NCBI GenBank assembly: GCA_017848855.1
Contig: JAFIHF010000017.1
Location: forward strand, 1 to 60,106
Source: Rhodanobacter denitrificans
GTDB taxonomy: Bacteria; Pseudomonadota; Gammaproteobacteria; Xanthomonadales; Rhodanobacteraceae
Direction: 5' to 3'
Length of the DNA stretch: 60,106 bases
In this document: positions 9,612 to 17,894 of the stretch, piece by piece
Layout of the letters: each line of letters opens with the position of its first letter
Position numbering within the stretch: position 1 is the stretch's first letter
Translations under genes and position numbers: made by a program
The notes under the pieces: generated by a model
Seen by the model: the letters and a program-made list of their open reading frames with translations, nothing else
The model's database searches: none
Told to the model about the DNA's origin: nothing

Positions 9612-10727
9612 ATGAACATCACCCACGTCGTGGAAAACCTGAACCGCGGAGGGCTGGAACGCGTGGTCGTGGACCTGATCAAGCTGCAGCAGCAGCAAGG
9701 CCACCGCTGCCAGGTCGTGTGCCTGTTCGAGCGCGGCACGCTGGCGCACGAGCTGGATGCCGCGGGCATTCCGGTGCACGCCTGCGGCAAGCGCAAGGGC
9801 CTCGACTTCGGGGCGCTGGCGCGCGCGCGCCGGCTGATCCGCGAGCACCGCACCGACGTGCTGCACAGCCACAACGCGGCGGCGCATTACCTCGCGGTGC
9901 TGGCCAGCCTCGGCCTGGGCGTGGGCAAGCTCGTCAACACTCGCCACGGCATGGGCGGCATGCAGCGCTGGAAACGCGCGGAAATGCTCTATCGCGCCAG
10001 CCTGGCGCGCACCGACGCGGTGGCGATGGTCTGCGAGGCGGCGTGCAACGGCGCGATCGAGCACCGCCTCGTGCCGCGCCGCAAGCTGCGCGTGGTGCCG
10101 AACGGCCTGCGTGTGCAGGAGTTCGCCGTGGCCTCGCCGGCCGCTCGCGAACGCCTGCACCAGATGCTCGGGTTGCCGCCGCAGACGCGCCTGGTCGGCA
10201 CGGTGGGCCGGCTCAACTGGGCGAAGGACCAGGCCAGCCTGATCCGCGCCTTCCGCCGCGTGCGCGAACAGCTGCCGGACAGCGCGCTGCTGCTGATCGG
10301 CGACGGCGGCCTGCGCGCCGAGCTGGAAGCCTGCGCCCGCGCCGAGGGCCTCGCCGGGGCGGTGCATTTCCTCGGCGACCGCAGCGACGTGCGCGAGCTG
10401 CTGCAGGGGCTGGATGTGTTCGTGCTGTCCTCGGTGAGCGAGGGCTATTCGATGGCGCTGCTGGAGGCCTCCGCCACCGCGCTGCCGATCGTGGCCACCG
10501 ACGTGGGCGGCAACCGCGAGATCGTGCAGCACGGCGTCACCGGTGCGGTCGTGCCGGCGCGCGACGCCGAGGCGCTGGCGCAGGCGACCCTCGGCCTGCT
10601 GCGCAACCCGGAGCACGCGGCCCGCCTCGGTGCGGCCGCCCGCGCGATGATGGAAGCCAGCGGCTCGCTGGAGGCGATGGCGCTGCGTTACGCTGCGCTC
10701 TACGAGTCGCGGAGGCCGGCCGCATGA
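9612..10727 (+). CDS. GT4 family glycosyltransferase
   Basis: 371 residues starting MNITHVVENLNRGGLERVVV, the glycine-rich acceptor-side loop of GT-B enzymes (NxGGxE-like). The C-terminal half has VGTVGRLNWAKDQ, the donor-binding region, and a FVLSSVSEGYSMALLEASA segment with the E-x7-E-type glutamates. It resembles sugar transferases associated with exosortase/EpsH1 systems. It acts in the cytoplasm on the lipid-linked EPS unit; sugar specificity is unknown. A TTG 12 bp upstream (9600) is possible but less likely. The stop overlaps the next start in an ATGA at 10724. Confidence 0.88.
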   Translation: MNITHVVENLNRGGLERVVVDLIKLQQQQGHRCQVVCLFERGTLAHELDAAGIPVHACGKRKGLDFGALARARRLIREHRTDVLHSHNAAAHYLAVLASLGLGVGKLVNTRHGMGGMQRWKRAEMLYRASLARTDAVAMVCEAACNGAIEHRLVPRRKLRVVPNGLRVQEFAVASPAARERLHQMLGLPPQTRLVGTVGRLNWAKDQASLIRAFRRVREQLPDSALLLIGDGGLRAELEACARAEGLAGAVHFLGDRSDVRELLQGLDVFVLSSVSEGYSMALLEASATALPIVATDVGGNREIVQHGVTGAVVPARDAEALAQATLGLLRNPEHAARLGAAARAMMEASGSLEAMALRYAALYESRRPAA

Positions 10728-11896
10728 AGCTGCTGGTGCTGACCAACCTGTTCCCCACGCCCTGGGATCCGTTGCGCGGCGCGTTCAACCGCCAGCAGTT
10801 CGAGCGCCTGGGCCGACGCCACGAACTGCACGTGCTCACCGCGGTGGATTTCCGCGAACGCCTGCGCGGGCGGCGCGGCGACGTCGAAGTGCCGGGCCTG
10901 CGCACGGATCACTTCGTGTTCGTCTACCCGCCGCGTTTCGGCCGTGCGCTGCACGCGGCGTGCTGGCTGCTGTCGCTGCTGCTGCAGCGCGGACGGCGGC
11001 TGCGCGCGGCCGGCTACGACGGCATCCTGGCCAGCTGGGCCTATCCCGATGCGGTGGCCGCCGGCTGGCTGGCGCGCCTGCTCGGCATTCCGTACGTGGT
11101 GAAGGTGCACGGCAGCGACCTCAACGTGCAGGCCACCCACGCGCTGCGCCGGCCGCAGATCGCTGCCAGCCTGCGCGGCGCCGCCGCGGTGGTGGCGGTG
11201 AGCCGCGCGCTGGCCGGCAAGGCGGTGGCGCTGGGCGCGGACCCCGCGCGCGTGCACACGCTCTACAACGGCGTCGACGGCCACCGCTTCAGCCCGGGCG
11301 ACCGGGCCGCGGCGCGTGCGCGGCTCGGCCTGGCCGACATCGGCGGCCCGCTGCTGCTCTACGTCGGCAACCTCAAGGAAAGCAAGGGTTGCCTGGACCT
11401 GCTCGAAGCGTTCGCGGCGATGGCCGCGGCGCAACCGCAGGCGCAGCTGGTCTACGTGGGCGCAGGCACCTGCCGCGCCGCGCTGGTCGCGCGCGCGCAG
11501 GCGCTGGGGCTGGCGGCGCGTGTGCGCCTCGCGGGTGCGATGCCGCATGCGGCGCTGCCCGACTGGTTCCGCGCCGCCGACCTGCTGTGCCTGCCCAGCC
11601 ACAACGAGGGCGTGCCCAACGTGGTGCTGGAGGCGATGGCCTGCGGCACGCCGGTGGTGGCCACGCGGGTGGGCGGCATTCCCGAGGTGGTGCCCGCGCA
11701 CGCCGGCCGGCTGGTGCCGCTGGGCGACCGCGCCGCGCTCGCCGACGCGCTGGCCGGTGCCACGGCGCAAGCCTGGGACCACGCCGCCATCGCGGAACAT
11801 GCGCGCGGCTTCAGCTGGGAAACCAACATCGACCAACTGGACGCGATCCTGCAGCAGGCGGCCCGCAGCGAAGCCATGGCCGAGGTGCCGCGATGA
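10724..11896 (+). CDS. GT4 family glycosyltransferase
   Basis: 390 residues starting MKLLVLTNLFPTPWDPLRGA. GT-B fold: N-terminal acceptor domain with KVHGSDLNV, then the donor domain with LLLYVGNLKESKGCLDLLEAF and the LPSHNEGVPNVVLEAMACG block, whose two glutamates match the E-x7-E motif of GT4 enzymes. The FP-x-PxxPxxG beginning and the GSDLN motif are common in EPS-chain glycosyltransferases. It is translationally coupled on both sides by 4-bp overlaps. It probably adds one sugar to the repeat unit. Confidence 0.9.
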   Translation: MKLLVLTNLFPTPWDPLRGAFNRQQFERLGRRHELHVLTAVDFRERLRGRRGDVEVPGLRTDHFVFVYPPRFGRALHAACWLLSLLLQRGRRLRAAGYDGILASWAYPDAVAAGWLARLLGIPYVVKVHGSDLNVQATHALRRPQIAASLRGAAAVVAVSRALAGKAVALGADPARVHTLYNGVDGHRFSPGDRAAARARLGLADIGGPLLLYVGNLKESKGCLDLLEAFAAMAAAQPQAQLVYVGAGTCRAALVARAQALGLAARVRLAGAMPHAALPDWFRAADLLCLPSHNEGVPNVVLEAMACGTPVVATRVGGIPEVVPAHAGRLVPLGDRAALADALAGATAQAWDHAAIAEHARGFSWETNIDQLDAILQQAARSEAMAEVPR

Positions 11897-12543
11897 GGAT
11901 CAAACCCACGCGACAGCAACTGCTGGGCCTGCTGCCCGAACGCCTGGTGCTGGTACGCGGCCCGCGCGCGCCGGGCGCGCCGGGCGCGCTCTATCTCAGC
12001 TTCGACGACGGCCCGCACCCGGAGCACACGCCGCGGCTGCTGGATCTGTTGGCCCGGCACGGCGCGCGGGCGAGCTTCTTCCTGATCGGCCAGCGCATCG
12101 AGCAACATCCCGCGCTGGTCGAGCGCATCGTGGCGGAGGGCCACACCCTGGGCAATCACTCGTACAGCCATCCGTTGTTCCACCGGCTCAGCCTGCGCGA
12201 GCAGCTGGACGAGGTGGAACGCACCGACCGCCTGCTGGCGGGCTTCGACCGTTCCGGCCCGCACCGCTTCCGGCCGCCGCGCGGCGTGGTGTCGCTGCCG
12301 CTGCTGCTGGCCTTCGCGCGGCGCGGGCGCAACCTGGCCTACTGGTCCTACGACAGCCTGGACTACCAGCCGCACCCGCCCGCGGAACTGGCCGCGCGGC
12401 TGCAGCGTCGGCCGCCGGCCGACGGCGACGTGCTGCTGATGCACGACGACAGCGACTGCGCGGCCCAGGTGCTGACCCGGTTGCTGCCGGCCTGGTGCGC
12501 CGACGGCCGCAGCCTGCGCGCATTGCCGGCGGTGGTCGCATGA
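11893..12543 (+). CDS. Polysaccharide deacetylase (NodB/CE4 family)
   Basis: 216 residues forming a single NodB-homology domain. Motif 1 is LSFDDGPHPEHTP (catalytic and metal-binding aspartates), motif 2 is NHSYSHP (two metal-binding histidines), motif 3 is RFRPPRG. The residues needed for a metal-dependent N- or O-deacetylase are present. No signal peptide or membrane segment is evident, so it may act on a cytoplasmic lipid-linked sugar rather than on the exported polymer (inference). It is coupled by ATGA overlaps to the two surrounding GT4 genes. Confidence 0.9.
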   Translation: MRIKPTRQQLLGLLPERLVLVRGPRAPGAPGALYLSFDDGPHPEHTPRLLDLLARHGARASFFLIGQRIEQHPALVERIVAEGHTLGNHSYSHPLFHRLSLREQLDEVERTDRLLAGFDRSGPHRFRPPRGVVSLPLLLAFARRGRNLAYWSYDSLDYQPHPPAELAARLQRRPPADGDVLLMHDDSDCAAQVLTRLLPAWCADGRSLRALPAVVA

Positions 12544-13709
12544 GGATCCTCTACCACCACCGCACGCGCGGGCGCGACGTCGAGGGCGTGCACATCCGCG
12601 GCGTGGTCGGTGCGCTGCGCGCGCTGGGCCACGAGGTCAGCGTGCTGTCCTTCCCCGGTGCGGACCCGGAGCAGGAGCCGGCTGCCGGCGCCGCACAGGC
12701 GAAGCAGCGCGGCGGGCTCGGCGCCATCGTCTCGCGCATGCCGGGCGTGCTGTTCGAGCTGCTGGAGCTGGGCTACAACCTGGTCACCCTGCTGCGCATG
12801 CGCCGCGCGTTCGCGCGGCTCAAGCCGCAACTGGTCTACGAGCGTTATTCGCTGTTCCTGTGCGCCACCGTGTGGCTGGCGCGGCGGCGCGGCATCCCGG
12901 TGATCCTGGAGATCAACGACTCAGCGCTGGTCGAGCGGGTGCGGCCGCTGTGGTTGAAGTCGCTGGCGCGGCGCATCGAACGCTGGTGCCTGCAGCACGC
13001 CACCGGGCTGGTATTCATCTCCAGCTACTTCCAGCAGCAAGCTCGGGACGCCTATGGCGACATCGCGCCCTCGGTGGTTTCGCCGAACGCGGCCGACCTC
13101 GCCCGCTTCGACCCGGCGCGGCACGACCGCGAACGCCTGCGCGCCGAACGCGGCGTGACAGGACGCGTGGTGTGCGGCTACGTCGGCGCGTTCGTGCACT
13201 GGCACGGCGTCAACGGCTTCGTCGAGGCGGTCGCCGCGCGGCTGGCCGAGGCGCCGGAGCTGGTGCTGCTCCTGGTCGGCGACGGCCGCAGCCTGCCCGA
13301 GGTGCGCGAACTGGTGCAGGCGCACGGCTTGGCCGACCGCATCCTGCTGCCCGGCCGCGTGCCGCACGCCGAGATTCCCTCCTGGATCGCCTGCATGGAC
13401 TACGCGGTATTGCCCGACTCCAACCACTACGGCTCGCCGGTGAAGCTGTTCGAGTTCATGGCGATGGGCGTGGCGATGGTCGCGCCCGACTACGCGCCGG
13501 TGGCCGAGGTGGTCGAGGACAGTCGCACCGGCTGGCTGTTCCCGCGCAAGCAACCGGACGCCTGCGTGCAGCGCGTGCTGGAACTTGCCGCGCAGCCGGA
13601 GGAACGCCAACGCGTCGGCGCGGCCGCGCGCGAGTACATCGTGCGCGAGCGCCAGTGGCGCAACAACGCCGAGCAACTGCTCGGCCTGCTGCCGGAGGTG
13701 CAGCCATGA
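12540..13709 (+). CDS. GT4 family glycosyltransferase
   Basis: 389 residues starting MRILYHHRTRGRDVEGVHIR. GT-B architecture with a long N-terminal domain (YERYSLFLCATVWLARRRGIPVILEIN) and a donor domain with VCGYVGAFVHWHGVNGF, LLLVGDGRSLPEV and SPVKLFEFMAMGVAMVAPD, where the glutamate of KLFE is the usual nucleotide-contact residue. It is the third GT4 of the operon. Together with the GT2 this gives four glycosyltransferases in view, consistent with a repeat unit of at least four sugars if the priming enzyme is elsewhere. Confidence 0.88.
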   Translation: MRILYHHRTRGRDVEGVHIRGVVGALRALGHEVSVLSFPGADPEQEPAAGAAQAKQRGGLGAIVSRMPGVLFELLELGYNLVTLLRMRRAFARLKPQLVYERYSLFLCATVWLARRRGIPVILEINDSALVERVRPLWLKSLARRIERWCLQHATGLVFISSYFQQQARDAYGDIAPSVVSPNAADLARFDPARHDRERLRAERGVTGRVVCGYVGAFVHWHGVNGFVEAVAARLAEAPELVLLLVGDGRSLPEVRELVQAHGLADRILLPGRVPHAEIPSWIACMDYAVLPDSNHYGSPVKLFEFMAMGVAMVAPDYAPVAEVVEDSRTGWLFPRKQPDACVQRVLELAAQPEERQRVGAAAREYIVRERQWRNNAEQLLGLLPEVQP

Positions 13710-14908
13710 CCCTCATGCTCGTCATCCTTGCCGTACTGGCCCTGCTCGCCGTCGTGGTGCTGGCGCTGGCGATCCGCTCGCGCAACATGCAGATCTGGCT
13801 GGGCAGCTACCTGCGCCGGCGTCCGCCGCCGCGCCCGGCCAACGGACCGGTACACGTGATGTTCGCCTTCGTCGACCACTTCGAGCCGAACTGGGGCCGC
13901 GTCGACATGGCCACCCAGCGCGCGCGCGTCGACCGCTGGTGCCGCGACTACCGCGCGCTGGCCGGCCGCCACCGCGACGCCGACGGCCGCCATCCGCAGC
14001 ACAGCTTCTTCTATCCGGAAGAGGAATACGTCGAGGAACACCTGGACAAGCTCGCCGCGCTCTGCGCCGAGGGCTACGGCGAGATCGAGATCCACCTGCA
14101 CCACGACAACGACACGCCGGAAAACTTCACCGCCACCATCGACCGCTTCAACCGGCTGCTGCACGAGCGCCACGGCGCGCTGCCGAAGGATCCGGCCACC
14201 GGCCAGCTGCGCTTCGGCTTCATCCACGGCAACTGGTGCCTGGACAACTCGCGCGCCGACGGCCGCTGGTGCGGCATCAACAACGAGCTGATCCTGCTGC
14301 GCGAGCTGGGCTGCTACGCCGACTTCACCCTGCCCTCCGCGCCCAGCGACACCCAGACGCGCACGGTCAACAGCATCTACTACGCCACCGACGACCCCGC
14401 GCGCCCGAAGTCGCACGACACCGGCGTGCCGGTGCGCGTGGGTGGCGCGCCCTGCGGCGACCTGATGATCGTGCAGGGTCCATTGGGCCTGAACTGGCGC
14501 GATCGCCGCTTCGGCATCATCCCGCGCATCGAGAACGCCGACGTGCGCCGCGGCTGCCCGCCCACGCCGGCGCGCGTGGACCACTGGGTGCGCACCGGCA
14601 TCCACGTCGAAGGCCGACCCGACTGGATCTTCGTCAAGGTGCACACCCACGGCACCCAGGAACGCGACATGGACACCTTGCTGGGCGAGGCGGCCGAGCG
14701 CATGCATGCGCATCTGGAACGCGCCTACAACGACGGCACGAACCACGTGCTGCACTACGTCACCGCACGCGAGATGTACAACATCATCAAGGCCGCCGAA
14801 GCCGGCAAGGCCGGCAACCCGAACGACTGGCGCGACTACGCGCTGCCGCCACCGCCGCACCGGCGGCACAGCGGGTCGGCAACCGACGTTCGCGAAGCGG
14901 CGGTGTAA
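13706..14908 (+). CDS. Membrane-anchored deacetylase-like protein of EPS locus
   Basis: 400 residues. A strong N-terminal membrane helix (about 2-23) is followed by a soluble domain with conserved-looking acidic and histidine-rich blocks: FAFVDHFEPNWG (near 52), HSFFYPEEEY, IEIHLHHDNDT, and GFIHGNWCLDNS. The D-H-x-E and H-x-H-H blocks can be laid on motifs 1 and 2 of NodB-type (CE4) deacetylases, so I suspect a divergent polysaccharide deacetylase or a related TIM-barrel carbohydrate enzyme. I do not recognise a named family, and catalytic function is inferred. It is the last gene of the rightward EPS operon, and its TAA is 1 bp from the stop of the convergent operon. Confidence 0.75.
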   Translation: MTLMLVILAVLALLAVVVLALAIRSRNMQIWLGSYLRRRPPPRPANGPVHVMFAFVDHFEPNWGRVDMATQRARVDRWCRDYRALAGRHRDADGRHPQHSFFYPEEEYVEEHLDKLAALCAEGYGEIEIHLHHDNDTPENFTATIDRFNRLLHERHGALPKDPATGQLRFGFIHGNWCLDNSRADGRWCGINNELILLRELGCYADFTLPSAPSDTQTRTVNSIYYATDDPARPKSHDTGVPVRVGGAPCGDLMIVQGPLGLNWRDRRFGIIPRIENADVRRGCPPTPARVDHWVRTGIHVEGRPDWIFVKVHTHGTQERDMDTLLGEAAERMHAHLERAYNDGTNHVLHYVTAREMYNIIKAAEAGKAGNPNDWRDYALPPPPHRRHSGSATDVREAAV

Positions 14909-14909
14909 A

Positions 14910-15743
14910 TCAGCCTGCCGGCGCCGTCTTCGGCGCCGCCGGAAACTGCTCCTGCAGCCAGCTCTCGATGTGGCCGAACAGGCGCTCGCGGTCGCAGAGC
15001 AGGGTGTAGGTGTGGTCGGTGCCGTCGAGCAGGTCCATGCGCAGCGCCGGATGGTCGGCCACGCCGCGGCCGTAGCATTCGCGGAACTGGCGCGGATGGT
15101 TGAGCTGCTCGCCGATGCCGCCGCTGTAGACGAAGTAGAGCCTCAGGCCGCGCGCCAGCATGCCGGCGAGCTCGCCGCGCACCTGCGCCCGGGGCGGATA
15201 GACGCTGCCGAAGGAGACTTCCTCCTCCGGCGCCAGCGCCGCGCGCAGCTTGCGCGCGAGGAAGCCGCGCCAGCGCGCGGGGCTGAGCAGCCGCGGCAGG
15301 TAGTGGCGCAGCTTGAAGCCGAAAGTGCGGTAGATGTAGCCATCCAGGAAGATCGCGCCGGCCACGCCCGCCTCGCTGCAGGCGACGTGCGCGCTCTGCG
15401 CACCGCGGCACAGGCCGACCAGCACGAAACGCGTGCAGCCGGCCTGGCCCGCGAGCAGCGCGGCGGCATCGTGCACGTCGGCACGGATCTGCTCCTCGCG
15501 CGAACCGGCTTCCGCGCTGGCACCGCTGTCGCCCATGGTGGACAGGTCGAAGCGCAGGGTGGGATAGCCGAGCGCATTGAGCCGGCGGGTCAGGTCCACG
15601 TGCAGGCGGAACGGGCCGACGCGATGCATCAGGCCGGTGTTGAGCACGATCACGCCGACCGCGCCGGGCGCGGCAGGCGGCAGGCCGACCATGCCCACCA
15701 GGTGGCGGGCGCGGCCGAAGCGGAAGGCGCGCTCGGCCATCAT
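14910..15743 (-). CDS. Alpha/beta hydrolase, exosortase A-associated hydrolase 1 type
   Basis: 277 residues from ATG 15743, which overlaps the upstream gene's stop. Alpha/beta hydrolase fold with GLMHRVGPFRLHVDL, LRFDLSTMGDS and the nucleophile elbow VGLCRGAQ, placing cysteine 112 in the GxCxG position where serine is usual; this matches the family called hydrolase 1, exosortase A system-associated. A C-terminal GTDHTYT provides the likely catalytic histidine. It is encoded last in the Wza-EpsL operon, paired with hydrolase 2 as in exosortase A loci. Substrate unknown; a role in processing an acyl or aminoacyl substituent fits the nearby NRPS genes but is inference. Confidence 0.82.
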   Translation of the reverse strand: MMAERAFRFGRARHLVGMVGLPPAAPGAVGVIVLNTGLMHRVGPFRLHVDLTRRLNALGYPTLRFDLSTMGDSGASAEAGSREEQIRADVHDAAALLAGQAGCTRFVLVGLCRGAQSAHVACSEAGVAGAIFLDGYIYRTFGFKLRHYLPRLLSPARWRGFLARKLRAALAPEEEVSFGSVYPPRAQVRGELAGMLARGLRLYFVYSGGIGEQLNHPRQFRECYGRGVADHPALRMDLLDGTDHTYTLLCDRERLFGHIESWLQEQFPAAPKTAPAG

Positions 15744-16513
15744 GCGGCCCGCTCCAGCGCCTCGCCCACCACGCGCAGCAGGTCGGGAGCGAGGATGGCG
15801 TGCTCCAGCCGGTGCAGGTCGCCCCAGTGCGTGCTCGTCGACATCGCGCACACCTGCGCGCCGGCCTCCACCAGCGGCGACCAGCCGCCGGCCGCCGGCT
15901 CGGGGCGCGAGTCGAGGATCAGGGTCGGCACCCGCGCCGGTTCGGCACGCCAGCCGGCCAGCTGCGCGCGCCACTGCGCGCCGACCGGGAAACCCAGCCA
16001 CTGCCCGGCCGCCTCCTCCACCGTGCGGGGCTTGGCGTAGTGCAACGGATCGGTGCGCAGCGCTTCCTGCCAGGCGTCCAGCTCGGCCACGTGGCGGGCG
16101 CCGTCCAGCACCGGATCCCACAGGATCAGCCGCGCGAAGCCCGCCGCCGACGCCGCCGCCAGCGCCAGGCTGCCGCCCAGCTGCGCGCCGAAACCGACCA
16201 CCGTGGCGCAGCCGCTGCGCACGCGCAGTTCGGCCGCCGCGCTGCGGATGTCGGCGAGGCAGTGCTGCCAGTCCAGCGCGAGGCTGTCGCCGGCCGAGTC
16301 GCCGGTGCCGCGGTAGTCGAAGCGCAGCGCGCCGATGCCGCGCGTGGCCAGGCCATGGGCCAGCTGGCGGTACACGCGGTGGGTGCGCAGCAGCGCCTGG
16401 CCCAGCGGCGGGCACAGCAGCACACCCACCGGCGCATGGCCGGCCGTGCCGTGGTACATCCCGATCAGCGCTCCGTCGCGTCCGAACTGGCAAGGCTCCG
16501 ATGCCGGCGTCAT
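15740..16513 (-). CDS. Alpha/beta hydrolase-like, exosortase A-associated hydrolase 2 type
   Basis: 257 residues starting at ATG 16513, which overlaps the epsL-like stop. The LLCPPLGQALLRTHRVYRQL and LRFDYRGTGDSAGD blocks resemble hydrolase 2, exosortase A system-associated. The nucleophile elbow reads GAQLGG (109-114), with glutamine 111 where a catalytic serine would stand, so ordinary esterase chemistry is unlikely. As I recall, family members elsewhere also lack serine here. The tandem with hydrolase 1 and the ATGA coupling suggest the two proteins work together, perhaps as active plus non-catalytic subunits (inference). Confidence 0.8.
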   Translation of the reverse strand: MTPASEPCQFGRDGALIGMYHGTAGHAPVGVLLCPPLGQALLRTHRVYRQLAHGLATRGIGALRFDYRGTGDSAGDSLALDWQHCLADIRSAAAELRVRSGCATVVGFGAQLGGSLALAAASAAGFARLILWDPVLDGARHVAELDAWQEALRTDPLHYAKPRTVEEAAGQWLGFPVGAQWRAQLAGWRAEPARVPTLILDSRPEPAAGGWSPLVEAGAQVCAMSTSTHWGDLHRLEHAILAPDLLRVVGEALERAA

Positions 16514-17820
16514 CGCTGGTAGACAACCCCGAAGTAGATTTCCTTCGCGCGGTAGCCGCTGTCCGGCGCGCTGCTGGTGCGGTGGCGGTCGAGCAGCGAC
16601 GCGCGCCAGCTCCAGTGGCTGTTGAGCTGCTGGCGCAGCGCCACGCCGACGTTGGTCGTGGTATCGCGGCGCGCCAGCGTGGTGTAGTGCTCCCGCTCGT
16701 AGTTGGCGAAAGCCGAGAGCGTCAGCCGCGCGCTGAGGCGGTAACCCACGCCGGCATTGGCGCCGCGGCCGGTTTCGTCCGGCTGGGTGCCCTCCACGTA
16801 ATGCAGCTTGCGGTACCACGGCGACAGGCTGAAGCTGAAGCGCTCGCCGCTGTAATCGTAATGGGCGTCCAGGCGCCGTTCGAGGTAGATCCCGCTGCCG
16901 ATCACCGCGCCGCCGGTCTGGATGCTCAGCGGGGCGGAAACCCGCCCGCCGGTTTCCGCCGGCTCGACCAGGTTGATCAGGTCCTGCGCGGCATCCGAAT
17001 AGCCGCGCGCGTAGGAAATCCCGAACGTGTTGCGGGCGCTTGCATGCCAGCTGGCATTCGCGCGCACCAGCGGGTCGGAAGCCGAACCCTTGCCCCCGCT
17101 CAGGCGGATATGCGACCAGCCCGCAGCCAGGTCGAAGTCCAGGTGCGCGAGCCGGCGCACGAAACCGACGAACGCCTCGTCGCGGCGGTAATCCACCTCG
17201 CCGCGGTCATCGAAATTGACCTTTTGCGATTCCAGGTTGAGCGAAAGCTGGCTGGTGGGCGAGAGATCGCGCATCAGCCGCAGCGCCGCAGCGCCGCGCG
17301 AGGAATTGAACTGGGTGGTGCGCGAGGCGCGGCTGTTGATGTAGCGCAGCTCCGCCTGGCCGCGCATGGCGGTGCCCAGGTTGAAATGCAGGGTCGGCCC
17401 CACCGTGAGCACGTTGGTCTGCTGCTGGTTGCCCGGCGCGTCGCTGGACAGCGTGGAGATCGGCTGCACGCTGGCGTAGTCCTGCGCCGTGAAATCCAGC
17501 CGCCCGGGCAGCACGATCCAGTTCGCCAGCCCGGCCAGTTCGCCGAGCTTCTGGTTCGCATAGCGGCCGCCCAGGTAGTCGCGGTATTCCGCCGCGCCGG
17601 TCACGTGGGCCTGCAGCGTGGCGCCCTGCTGCACGTAGTCGAAGCCGAAGCCGGGAATCAGCACCCACTGGCTCTCCGGCGCCGTGGGGCTGAGGTTGAT
17701 GTTGTCGCTGTACTCGACGCCGCCGTAGAACGAGTAGTTGAACTGGCCGGCGAACGCCGGCGCGGCGACGAGCGCGAGCGCCAACGAAATGGCGCGGGCT
17801 AAGCGGGTGGATGAGGACAT
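16510..17820 (-). CDS. EpsL-like outer-membrane beta-barrel of EPS export
   Basis: 436 residues. A clear signal peptide (about 1-24, cleavage after APAFA) precedes a body of alternating polar/hydrophobic strands rich in aromatic residues, for example GQFNYSFYGGVEYSDNINL and a C-terminus ending in YFGVVYQR. This is the pattern of an outer-membrane beta-barrel and fits the EpsL-type protein of exopolysaccharide operons. It probably forms or supports the outer-membrane exit of the polymer, alongside the Wza-like protein. It overlaps the downstream hydrolase gene by 4 bp and follows the kinase-like gene by 74 bp. Confidence 0.8.
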   Translation of the reverse strand: MSSSTRLARAISLALALVAAPAFAGQFNYSFYGGVEYSDNINLSPTAPESQWVLIPGFGFDYVQQGATLQAHVTGAAEYRDYLGGRYANQKLGELAGLANWIVLPGRLDFTAQDYASVQPISTLSSDAPGNQQQTNVLTVGPTLHFNLGTAMRGQAELRYINSRASRTTQFNSSRGAAALRLMRDLSPTSQLSLNLESQKVNFDDRGEVDYRRDEAFVGFVRRLAHLDFDLAAGWSHIRLSGGKGSASDPLVRANASWHASARNTFGISYARGYSDAAQDLINLVEPAETGGRVSAPLSIQTGGAVIGSGIYLERRLDAHYDYSGERFSFSLSPWYRKLHYVEGTQPDETGRGANAGVGYRLSARLTLSAFANYEREHYTTLARRDTTTNVGVALRQQLNSHWSWRASLLDRHRTSSAPDSGYRAKEIYFGVVYQR

Positions 17821-17894
17821 GCTGCCTCCTGCGTTGGACGACGTGGCGACGACGCCCGCCCGCGCCCTGCCCGGGCGGCGGTTCGCCGCCGGCC

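Noticed and set aside
16510-17820. Plus-strand frames over the EpsL-like gene
   Set aside because: The minus-strand protein has a signal peptide, beta-strand pattern and operon coupling; the plus-strand frames are Arg/Ala-rich shadows.
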